NCBI GenBank assembly: GCA_028867395.1
Contig: JAGWGO010000095.1
Coordinates: 1-6,290, forward strand
Direction of reading: 5' to 3'
Source of the DNA: Nitrososphaerota archaeon
Lineage (GTDB): Archaea > Thermoproteota > Nitrososphaeria > Nitrososphaerales > Nitrosopumilaceae
Length of the DNA: 6,290 nucleotides
Numbering within the stretch: position 1 is the first letter of the stretch; every line of letters starts with the position of its first letter. Shown here piece by piece: positions 1 to 4,806 of the stretch. The notes beneath the pieces were generated by a model that was not told the DNA's origin, searched no databases, and worked only from the letters and a program-made list of their open reading frames with translations. Made by a program: the position numbers and the translations under genes.

Positions 1-15
1 CCGCAAACTATGGAA

Positions 16-25
16 TTAAAATATA
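16..25 (+). promoter_or_regulatory. TATA-like box of the small membrane protein gene
   Basis: The A/T-only stretch TTAAAATATA is centred about 25 bases before the ATG at 46. In archaea this spacing puts transcription start at or next to the start codon, so a leaderless mRNA is inferred. The box overlaps the region just after the upstream in-frame ATG at 10, which argues against that earlier start. Confidence 0.45.
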
Positions 26-45
26 ATGTTGACACAAGTTTTGTC

Positions 46-342
46 ATGAAGACAAAAATATCAGGAAGAAACAGTACAATGGGCATACTGTACGGCTCTT
101 TGGCTATTGTAGCTATGGCAGCTGTAGCGCCGTATGTTACTGCTTATGGAATAAATTATGCCTACACACAGCAGTCCAATCCCTGCGTAAACAATCCAAA
201 TCCATGTACCTATGGAATAAAATACACTAGTTCAGACAATCCCTACGGCCCCTCACAAAGTATAGCATGGGGAATCGGGCTCGGAGTAGCTGGTCTGTTA
301 GCTGGTGTCGGAGTATCTACAACAATGAGGCGCTCGCGTTAA
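46..342 (+). CDS. small two-transmembrane-segment protein, unknown function
   Basis: I do not recognise this 98-residue protein. From the ATG at 46 it has a short basic N-terminus (MKTKISGR), a first hydrophobic segment at about residues 12-34, an outward-facing polar loop rich in Asn, Pro and Tyr with two cysteines seven residues apart (CVNNPNPC, able to form a disulfide), a second glycine/alanine-rich hydrophobic segment at about residues 72-92, and a basic end (RRSR). The basic ends suggest both termini are cytoplasmic and the Cys loop is outside. The reading frame also has an ATG at 10 (110 residues) and one at 79. I prefer 46 because a TATA-like box lies 25 bases before it, as for a leaderless transcript. 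It stands alone: the next 450 bases hold no intact gene. It could be a chromosomal lineage-specific protein or cargo of the decayed element beside the tRNA gene; the sequence does not decide. Confidence 0.7.
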   Translation: MKTKISGRNSTMGILYGSLAIVAMAAVAPYVTAYGINYAYTQQSNPCVNNPNPCTYGIKYTSSDNPYGPSQSIAWGIGLGVAGLLAGVGVSTTMRRSR

Positions 343-375
343 TTCTAGACAACGCACAAAGATGTGGATAAAGAA

Positions 376-395
376 TTGTCCATGATGTTGGACAA
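376..395. repeat. inverted repeat TTGTCC/GGACAA
   Basis: TTGTCC (376-381) and GGACAA (390-395) form a six-base-pair stem around an eight-base loop. It lies 34 bases after the stop of the small membrane protein gene. It could be a 3'-UTR hairpin or chance; there is no T-run directly after it. Confidence 0.3.
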
Positions 396-406
396 CAAGA
401 TTGGCA

Positions 407-422
407 TGCAGTCATGACTGCA
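407..422. repeat. perfect 16-bp palindrome
   Basis: TGCAGTCATGACTGCA is identical on both strands. As DNA it has the shape of a binding site for a dimeric protein; as RNA it can fold as a six-pair stem with a CATG loop. It overlaps a second small palindrome, GCATGC (404-409). It lies in the gene-free gap after the small membrane protein gene. No function can be assigned from the sequence. Confidence 0.5.
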
Positions 423-424
423 AC

Positions 425-459
425 CGCCATTCCCCGGCGTCATCAGAACTGTTTTTTAT
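425..459 (+). terminator. possible transcription terminator (hairpin plus T-run)
   Basis: CGCC (425-428) pairs with GGCG (436-439) around a seven-base loop, and a run of six T follows at 452-457. Archaeal RNA polymerase terminates mainly at T-runs in the non-template strand, so this T-run is a plausible end for the transcript that begins near 46. The stem is short and 12 bases from the T-run, so the hairpin may be irrelevant. Confidence 0.3.
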
Positions 460-529
460 TACCTGTATATGTCGCTATCAAACTTGTTCTTGATGTCATA
501 TCTTATGTATCACGCCATGGATCCAGCCT

Positions 530-710
530 TCAAGGTTTAAGATGCATCATATAGTCTCCATTTCCTGTAGCACCGTCTTTAGCTGCAAGAGTCCTGACGC
601 TCTCTCATCTTGACAAACTTCTGGAATTTTTTCAGGCAATAATTGTATTCCTTCCTCATTTCTTCTGATTTTATTGCGCTGTGAAACAGCAACAACGATC
701 TGTCCTGCAT
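530..710 (-). pseudogene. decayed N-terminal fragment of a tyrosine recombinase (integrase)
   Basis: On the minus strand an ATG at 710 opens a 43-residue frame ending at 579. Its core, FHSAIKSEEMRKEYNYCL then KKFQKFVKMRERQDS, has the pattern of the helical core-binding domain of archaeal tyrosine recombinases (a hydrophobic residue, then I(K/R)S, a charged stretch, K.Y...L..F..F.K). The match then continues in other frames: GLLQLKTVLQEME in the frame that stops at 547-549, and DYMMHLKP in the frame that stops at 530-532. This is what a gene with two frameshifts and a stop would give. A further piece, YDIKNKFDSDIYR (stop at 459-461), may belong too. No catalytic domain (the R...H-x-x-R...Y part) is visible. 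The fragment reads away from the tRNA-Asp gene 90 bases off, which fits an old integration event. Family recognition is by eye from a short stretch, so an unrelated decayed gene remains possible. Confidence 0.45.
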
Positions 711-736
711 ACCTGATTACCGCCTAAACTACTTTA

Positions 737-755
737 AGCTAGGATCCTCCTAGCT
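737..755. repeat. inverted repeat with 8-bp arms between integrase remnant and tRNA promoter
   Basis: AGCTAGGA (737-744) and TCCTAGCT (748-755) are perfect inverted copies separated by TCC. The repeat lies 27 bases upstream of the ATG of the integrase remnant (minus strand) and just before the tRNA-Asp promoter. It could be a relict operator or recombinase arm-binding site, or simply a hairpin. No T-run follows, so it is not an obvious terminator. Confidence 0.45.
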
Positions 756-760
756 GATAG

Positions 761-772
761 AAAGCTTTAAAC
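761..772 (+). promoter_or_regulatory. TATA-like box with purine-rich upstream element for tRNA-Asp
   Basis: AAAG followed by CTTTAAAC resembles an archaeal BRE plus TATA box. Its centre is about 30 bases before the first base of the tRNA, so transcription would start a few bases before 800. This supports the tRNA gene being expressed. Confidence 0.5.
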
Positions 773-799
773 TCAGATTTTTGTGCACAATATTTCAAC

Positions 800-907
800 G
801 CCCTTGTAGTATAGAGAGGATTTGGATAAGATCCAATCCTTGTATAGCCCGGTCTAGAATGGGGCCCTGTCACGGCCTCGACGCGAGTTCAAATCCCGCC
901 AAGGGCG
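800..907 (+). tRNA. tRNA-Asp(GTC) with an intron in the D-loop
   Basis: The ends GCCCTTG (800-806) and CAAGGGC (900-906) form a perfect seven-pair acceptor stem with discriminator G907; CCA is not encoded. The anticodon arm is GGGCC-CTGTCAC-GGCCT, giving anticodon GTC (Asp). The T-arm is GCGAG-TTCAAAT-CCCGC and the D-arm starts GTATAG and resumes CCCGGTCTAGAAT. Between these D-arm halves is an insertion of about 33 bases, taken as an intron. The exons match the usual archaeal tRNA-Asp pattern (TAGTATAGCCCGGTCTAG). Oddities are an A-C mismatch in the T-stem (positions 52-62), an A-A mismatch in the D-stem (12-23) and a G-T pair at 27-43. These could reflect a functional but diverged tRNA, base editing, or early decay. 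A TATA-like box upstream and a T-rich terminator downstream favour expression. Confidence 0.88.
815..847 (+). other. noncanonical tRNA intron (about 33 bases) in the D-loop
   Basis: Removing these bases joins GTATAG to CCCGG and restores a normal archaeal tRNA-Asp D-loop. The exact ends are ambiguous because GTATAG occurs at both borders (809-814 and 842-847). The insert folds strongly: AGGAT (817-821) pairs with ATCCT (836-840) and TGGAT (823-827) with ATCCA (831-835), with one bulged T and an AAG loop. Next to this hairpin, TATA (810-813) pairs with TGTA (841-844), flanked by three-base bulges GAG (814-816) and TAG (845-847). That is close to the bulge-helix-bulge motif cut by the archaeal tRNA splicing endonuclease, although the outer helix is weak (only G809-C848). 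The standard symmetric cuts would remove 31 rather than 33 bases, so the true junction needs RNA data. Confidence 0.7.
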
Positions 908-914
908 CTTACAC

Positions 915-922
915 TTTTCTTT
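915..922 (+). terminator. T-rich terminator after tRNA-Asp
   Basis: TTTTCTTT begins eight bases after the tRNA 3' end, the usual form of archaeal tRNA termination. It also separates the tRNA from the convergent phosphatase gene. Confidence 0.5.
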
Positions 923-952
923 AATGACTCAAATGGAATTTGTCTGCAAGCC

Positions 953-1759
953 CTAACTTGACAGTTTCAATTTTTCAATTGTTTCATTGAGAATCTCTTG
1001 ATTTGACGCTGCAATGAACGAGATTTTCTTGTCATAACCTAGGTCAGAATCAAGTGGATTCGAATTCCTGTCTACAATAATTCCTCCAGCTTCTGATGCT
1101 ATTAGGTAGCCAGCAGCAACATCTGTGATCCTCAATTTCTCTCTAAGGTCAACAAATAGGTCTACCAGTCCACGTGCAAATATTGCAAGTTCTAGTGCAA
1201 CAGCACCAAAATGTCTGATATGGTTTGAAGCCGAAATGATTGGAGCCAACCTCTGTAAAGAATCAGGTGATATTCCTGACAAATCAAGACCGACTACAAA
1301 ATAAAGTGGTTTTTCTTTGTGAACTGTAATCTTTTTTCCGTTCATAAATGCACCTTTGCCTTTTGATGCAGAATATAGATCACCACTATACAGATCAATG
1401 ATTACTGCATCAGTAACAGAACTAAGTCTGTCATTTGTAGCAAATGCAAGAGAACAACAGGAAAAGGGAATTCCCCTCACGGCATTTGTGGAACCATCCA
1501 CAGCATCCATTATAACGAAACCTTCATGATTGTCTAAAATCTCTACTCTGCCACATTCCTCGCCAATGACTACGCATGAAAAACTAATTTCCCTTAGATA
1601 GTCTAGAACTGCTTTTTCTGCCAGTATGTCTATTCCTCGTGATATATCTCCTCCAGCACCCCTCCCAAAATCTCCAGCTGATTCTTTTGTTCCTGGTAAA
1701 TGCTTGACATTGTTATAGGCCCTCTTTGCAGCTTCTTCTAGAATCTCTATTTTTTTCAC
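953..1759 (-). CDS. inositol monophosphatase family protein
   Basis: This 268-residue protein has the full signature of the Mg2+-dependent, Li+-sensitive phosphatase superfamily: GEE at 66-68, DAVDGSTN at 85-92 and ITDVAAG at 211-217. By family homology E67, D85, D88 and D213 bind the catalytic metals. GGDIS..ID (37-44) is the N-terminal loop near the active site, and the length is normal for the family. Archaeal members hydrolyse inositol-1-phosphate, fructose-1,6-bisphosphate or related phosphates, and the sequence alone does not fix the substrate. Possible roles are inositol lipid headgroup supply, gluconeogenesis (downstream of the CO2-fixation cycle) or removal of 3'-phosphoadenosine phosphates. 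The start is a GTG: the frame is closed by a TAA at 1784-1786 and has no ATG between that stop and the GTG, and a TATA-like box lies 26 bases upstream, implying a leaderless mRNA. The gene is divergent from the rfcL cluster and convergent with tRNA-Asp. Confidence 0.93.
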   Translation of the reverse strand: MKKIEILEEAAKRAYNNVKHLPGTKESAGDFGRGAGGDISRGIDILAEKAVLDYLREISFSCVVIGEECGRVEILDNHEGFVIMDAVDGSTNAVRGIPFSCCSLAFATNDRLSSVTDAVIIDLYSGDLYSASKGKGAFMNGKKITVHKEKPLYFVVGLDLSGISPDSLQRLAPIISASNHIRHFGAVALELAIFARGLVDLFVDLREKLRITDVAAGYLIASEAGGIIVDRNSNPLDSDLGYDKKISFIAASNQEILNETIEKLKLSS

Positions 1760-1780
1760 AGATTTTTTATTTTTGATCCT

Positions 1781-1789
1781 AATTTATTT
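1781..1789 (-). promoter_or_regulatory. TATA-like box of the phosphatase gene
   Basis: On the minus strand AAATAAATT is centred about 26 bases before the GTG start at 1759. This spacing predicts transcription starting at the start codon and supports the GTG as the true start. Confidence 0.5.
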
Positions 1790-1815
1790 CAAGTAACGTT
1801 GAAGATAGCTCAATG

Positions 1816-1824
1816 CATAAATAA
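1816..1824 (+). promoter_or_regulatory. TATA-like box of the rfcL cluster
   Basis: CATAAATAA is centred 26 bases before the GTG at 1846, so a leaderless transcript starting at that GTG is inferred. It is divergent from the phosphatase promoter box about 30 bases away, so the two may share regulation through the 86-base intergenic gap. Confidence 0.5.
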
Positions 1825-1845
1825 CAAAAGTAATTGTGCCAATGT

Positions 1846-2961
1846 GTGAGCAGCAAAGACGAGTCAATTTTTAGCAAAGAAGCATTAATGTCAACAAAAC
1901 CAGGCAAGGATATAGTAAAACAAGCCTTGTTTAAGAGCAAGGGATACAGGCAATTTGACAAGTATAAAAAAGAGGCAGAAGAGGAGTTTCCAAAATTTAC
2001 AAAAAGATTTGCTGATGACTTGTATAGACAAATAAAATCTGACGGTATGCCTCATGAAACACAAGAAAAATTTGCTGCAGAGGTAGGCTCAAATGAGATT
2101 ATTCTTGAGAAATCCCAAATAGAGCCTGTAAAAAAAAGGTTAGAGGATTACAATACTCTAATTGACAGGATTACCAGAATTCTCAATTCCAACTTTGTCA
2201 AAATGACATTTCCTGTCTTTAGCGCCCTTTATGACGCATCATCTCAGCACTTTGGAGATGGCGATGCTAAATTGAAGACTGATCTAATAGACGGTCACAT
2301 TATTGCAATAGATCTAAGTGAACCAATGGACAGAATAATGGACAAAGATGAAGACGTGGAATATCTTGATGACTATAAACTAATGAACCCATACATTTTG
2401 CAGCTTGCTAGAACTAAGATTGCAAGTGGCGGACAACAGGTGTTAGAGGAGTTTGAAAAAGGTTTCAAAGATGCCAGGATTGGCCAATATGTGGATTTCA
2501 AATTGAAAATGAAACCAAGAAGCATAACAGAAGAAGCCATGATTGAATGTTATAAAAAATACAGAGCTGTTATGGGAACCGCAGGAAAAAATATGGCGCT
2601 TGCACGCCTTCCTCTTGGAGAAATCTTCTATTTAGGAATGGCAAAAGCTGCCGAGTCGGTAGGATGCGGTAATGAGATTGAGGATTCTATAAAAAACAAA
2701 TTTGTCAAAGTACCTTCTTGGCCACTTTATTATACAATACTTACAAGTGACATACAGAAAGGATTTGAGTTTACTATGAAAAAGAGTGAGATGTATCTGG
2801 AAGAGGCAAGACTTGCTTTGGATCTCTTACCCGGAAACTTTTCACATAGAGACTTTCTAGAGTTTCTATTTCTTACTGTGGAACACTATAACTCATTCTG
2901 GTTCAACCAGCTACAAAAACAAAAACTTTGGTCAGAATTTGAATCAAAGCTTCCCAAGTGA
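1846..2961 (+). CDS. conserved-looking hypothetical protein upstream of rfcL
   Basis: I do not recognise this 371-residue protein. It is soluble, highly charged and apparently mostly helical, with no signal peptide or membrane segment. The N-terminal 60 residues are Lys/Glu-rich (KYKKEAEEEFPKF at 39-51). A more hydrophobic middle follows (FVKMTFPVFSALY, 117-129), then an acidic patch (MDRIMDKDEDVEYLDD, 161-176) and an aromatic-rich end (FLFLTVEHYNSFWF, 340-353). It has only two cysteines and no Walker, HNH, zinc or other motif I can name. Three starts share the frame: TTG at 1834, GTG at 1846 and ATG at 1888. GTG 1846 is chosen because a TATA-like box lies 26 bases upstream; ATG 1888 would drop the first 14 residues. 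Only six bases separate its stop from the rfcL ATG, so they are almost surely co-transcribed. A role in DNA replication or repair is suggested by context only. Confidence 0.85.
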   Translation: MSSKDESIFSKEALMSTKPGKDIVKQALFKSKGYRQFDKYKKEAEEEFPKFTKRFADDLYRQIKSDGMPHETQEKFAAEVGSNEIILEKSQIEPVKKRLEDYNTLIDRITRILNSNFVKMTFPVFSALYDASSQHFGDGDAKLKTDLIDGHIIAIDLSEPMDRIMDKDEDVEYLDDYKLMNPYILQLARTKIASGGQQVLEEFEKGFKDARIGQYVDFKLKMKPRSITEEAMIECYKKYRAVMGTAGKNMALARLPLGEIFYLGMAKAAESVGCGNEIEDSIKNKFVKVPSWPLYYTILTSDIQKGFEFTMKKSEMYLEEARLALDLLPGNFSHRDFLEFLFLTVEHYNSFWFNQLQKQKLWSEFESKLPK

Positions 2962-2967
2962 TGTAAA

Positions 2968-4128
2968 ATGATGTGGTCTGAAAAATATAGGCCAAAAAAT
3001 CTCCTTGAAATGATTGGTAATGAGGCGGCAAAAGAATCGTTTGTCAAGTGGGTTACAAAGTGGGTAAAGGGAACAAAGCCATTGCTATTGGTTGGACCTC
3101 CTGGAATTGGGAAAACCACTATGGCCTGGCTTGGAGCAAAACAGTTTGGATATGACTTGATAAGTCTTAATGCAAGCGATGTCAGAAACAAACAGCGCAT
3201 ACAAGAGATACTGAACCCCGTGCTAGGAAATACAGGTCTTCTCGGGAAAATTATGATCTTTGTAGATGAAGTAGATGGAATTCATGGCAGAGCAGATTTT
3301 GGAGGAGTAAGCGCACTAGTGGATATTCTAAAGGAACCAACTGTTCCAATAGTCTTGGCTGCAAATACCGATAGTTCTGATAAAATGAAAGATATCAAAA
3401 AAGTCACAACAACAATAAGGATGAAGCCCATTCCTCCTAGGCTGTTAAGATTCTATCTAGAATCAATTTTACGAAAAGAGGGAGAATCATTGAAGATTGG
3501 GACCATGATAAAACTGGTCCTTGATTCCCGAGGCGATATAAGATCGATTCTAAATTCTGCCCAAGTACTTGTGTCTGGATTTGAGCTTCAAACGGAAAAA
3601 TCATTTGAAACGACAGATATGGAATCTGCAGTCAATGCATTCTTCAAAGCAAGATCATCAGAGGAGGCAATGGCTATTCTTTACTCATTAAGAATTGATC
3701 CCCAAGAAAAGATAAACGCATTTTATTCGAGCGTAATAACAAGTCCCCTTTCAAAGGAAGACATGAAGGAGATGCTTGATGTCATCTCTCAAGCCGATAT
3801 GTTATATGGTAAAATAATACGCAAGCAACAGTGGAGACTGTTGCGGTATCTGGATTCGATCCTCATCAAACTTTACAAGCAAGATACTGCAGTAAGATAT
3901 TCACAATATAATCTTCCGTGGCCTCTGATTACCAGACTAAGATGGGATGGCAAAGCCATAAAAGAATTGGAGGCAAGCCTTGCAAAGCAAATGCATGTTT
4001 CTCGAAGCAGTTTTGCAACCTTTTATCTTCCATATTTTCTGATGTGCGTTAAAAACAAGGTATTGGATATGGATTTCAATGCAACTGAAAGCGAAATCAT
4101 CCAAAAAGAGGTGGCTAGTCTAAAATGA
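2968..4128 (+). CDS. rfcL: replication factor C large subunit (clamp loader)
   Basis: This 386-residue AAA+ ATPase is the large subunit of the archaeal clamp loader, which with RfcS opens the PCNA ring and loads it onto primed DNA. Visible motifs are the RFC box II-like N-terminus WSEKYRPK (3-10), Walker A GPPGIGKT (43-50), LNASD (67-71), Walker B IFVDEVDG (97-104), sensor 1 AANT (131-134) and sensor 2 GDIRSILN (189-196). The small-subunit SRC arginine-finger motif is absent, as expected for RfcL. Residues from about 225 to 355 would form the collar domain. It is shorter than many archaeal RfcL proteins, and I see no Lys-rich tail or Q-x-x-h-x-x-F-F PCNA-binding box at the C-terminus, which ends EIIQKEVASLK. 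ATG at 2968 is followed at once by ATG 2971, and either may be used. It follows an unknown gene by six bases and overlaps the next gene by four. Confidence 0.95.
   Translation: MMWSEKYRPKNLLEMIGNEAAKESFVKWVTKWVKGTKPLLLVGPPGIGKTTMAWLGAKQFGYDLISLNASDVRNKQRIQEILNPVLGNTGLLGKIMIFVDEVDGIHGRADFGGVSALVDILKEPTVPIVLAANTDSSDKMKDIKKVTTTIRMKPIPPRLLRFYLESILRKEGESLKIGTMIKLVLDSRGDIRSILNSAQVLVSGFELQTEKSFETTDMESAVNAFFKARSSEEAMAILYSLRIDPQEKINAFYSSVITSPLSKEDMKEMLDVISQADMLYGKIIRKQQWRLLRYLDSILIKLYKQDTAVRYSQYNLPWPLITRLRWDGKAIKELEASLAKQMHVSRSSFATFYLPYFLMCVKNKVLDMDFNATESEIIQKEVASLK
4108..4113 (+). promoter_or_regulatory. Shine-Dalgarno-like site for the Cys-rich protein gene
   Basis: GAGGTG, inside the end of rfcL, lies 11 bases before the ATG at 4125. 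It supports that start and translational coupling within the operon, in contrast to the leaderless first genes of this window. Confidence 0.45.
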
Positions 4129-4436
4129 GCTGGCGAGCCATACCAATGAAATTTCCCGGGAATTGTATAGTATGCAAGAAAAAGATCGAGGTAAACGAAG
4201 TGGCCTTGTGGGCAAAAGGGATAGGCGTAAAACATCAGGCGTGTGCCGATGTTTTAGAACTTCGATGCGCTGTCTGTGGTGGTCCTGCGGGATGTCAACA
4301 ATGCGAGTTCATGGACGACTGTGACAGAAACAAAGTCTCGCAACTATGTATATGCAAAAAATGCTATGAGGGAAAAGAATCATTTACCCTATATCAAAAA
4401 GCTATAGCAAAGCATTATCCGATCTTAAATCTATAG
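4125..4436 (+). CDS. cysteine-rich putative zinc-binding protein
   Basis: The 103-residue protein has two cysteine modules. The first, CIVC (14-17) with HQAC (37-40) and glycines between, gives a C-x2-C...H-x2-C zinc-finger pattern seen in small domains attached to DNA-processing enzymes. The second has eight cysteines: C48, C51, C57, C60, C66, C75, C77 and C80. They are enough for two more zinc sites; an iron-sulfur cluster is possible but less likely without a known motif. I know no named family for the whole protein. Its ATG overlaps the rfcL stop (ATGA) with a GAGGTG site upstream, so translation is probably coupled; an alternative ATG at 4146 would still keep every cysteine. Position suggests a DNA- or RNA-binding role linked to replication or repair, but that is inference. 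Confidence 0.85.
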   Translation: MSWRAIPMKFPGNCIVCKKKIEVNEVALWAKGIGVKHQACADVLELRCAVCGGPAGCQQCEFMDDCDRNKVSQLCICKKCYEGKESFTLYQKAIAKHYPILNL

Positions 4437-4467
4437 AATTGATCTAGACGGAACGTCAAGTAAAAAG

Positions 4468-4477
4468 TTAAAATTTA
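4468..4477 (+). promoter_or_regulatory. TATA-like box of the 90-residue protein gene
   Basis: TTAAAATTTA is centred about 25 bases before the ATG at 4498. It indicates a new leaderless transcript separate from the rfcL operon, and supports ATG 4498 over the in-frame TTG at 4489. Confidence 0.5.
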
Positions 4478-4497
4478 CCCCTCTTGGATTGAGATCT

Positions 4498-4770
4498 ATG
4501 ACTGATGAGGCCACAAAGATAGCTCCTCTTGATCCCGCATTTCACGGTGAGTCAAACTATGAAGTGGGGCTAGAAGGCCTCCTCGAGGAGACACGAGCAA
4601 AGATTAGAAAATTACAGTCTGATCCACACACAACCCAAGACACCTTGCGAGAGGCCACTGAAAAGTTACAGGTCTTGAAGGGCCTCTGGGAAAACTATCA
4701 TATCGGAATGAATGTTTTCAGAAATGCAAAGGGTGGTCGTGACGGCATCCGAGAAGTCAAACCTGAGTAA
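4498..4770 (+). CDS. small helical hypothetical protein upstream of pccB
   Basis: I do not recognise this 90-residue protein. After a polar N-terminus (MTDEATKIAPLDPAF) it shows two charged amphipathic helices at about residues 22-41 (GLEGLLEETRAKIRKLQ) and 46-67 (TQDTLREATEKLQVLKGLW), which could form a helical hairpin or coiled-coil dimer. A basic, glycine-containing tail follows. There is no cysteine, signal peptide or membrane segment. The ATG at 4498 is preferred to the TTG at 4489 because of the TATA-like box 25 bases upstream. It ends 36 bases before the carboxyltransferase gene on the same strand. Both genes have promoter-like boxes, so co-transcription is possible but not required. 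A link to the carboxylase would be a guess. Confidence 0.72.
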   Translation: MTDEATKIAPLDPAFHGESNYEVGLEGLLEETRAKIRKLQSDPHTTQDTLREATEKLQVLKGLWENYHIGMNVFRNAKGGRDGIREVKPE

Positions 4771-4771
4771 A

Positions 4772-4789
4772 TTAATATAGGTTAAAAAT
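4772..4789 (+). promoter_or_regulatory. TATA-like region of pccB
   Basis: Two A/T-rich candidates, TTAATATA (4772-4779) and GTTAAAAAT (4781-4789), sit about 31 and 22 bases before the ATG at 4807. Either could drive a short-leader or leaderless pccB transcript, independent of the small gene before it. Confidence 0.4.
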
Positions 4790-4806
4790 CGCTTCTAATT
4801 CGAAAC

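Noticed and set aside
10..45. Upstream ATG giving a 110-residue version of the first protein
   Set aside because: The start would lie before the TATA-like box that fits a leaderless start at 46, and the extra residues add no recognisable signal. It cannot be fully excluded.
547..723. Minus-strand open stretch of about 59 codons read as an intact small gene
   Set aside because: It has no start codon near its 5' end. Only its last part extends the integrase-like sequence, so it is treated as one frame piece of a pseudogene.
343..799. CRISPR array or tandem repeat in the gene-free gap
   Set aside because: Only single palindromes and one inverted repeat are present; there are no regularly spaced repeats.
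1779..1961. Open frame on the minus strand across the intergenic gap and start of the 371-residue gene
   Set aside because: It overlaps two divergent promoters and the coding start of a better gene, and its translation shows no protein-like pattern.
2886..3200. Open frame on the minus strand across the end of the unknown gene and the start of rfcL
   Set aside because: It is antisense to conserved RfcL motifs, including Walker A, so it is a shadow of that gene.
4023..4235. Open frame on the minus strand across the rfcL / Cys-rich gene junction
   Set aside because: It is antisense to two well-supported overlapping genes and has no sign of its own promoter.
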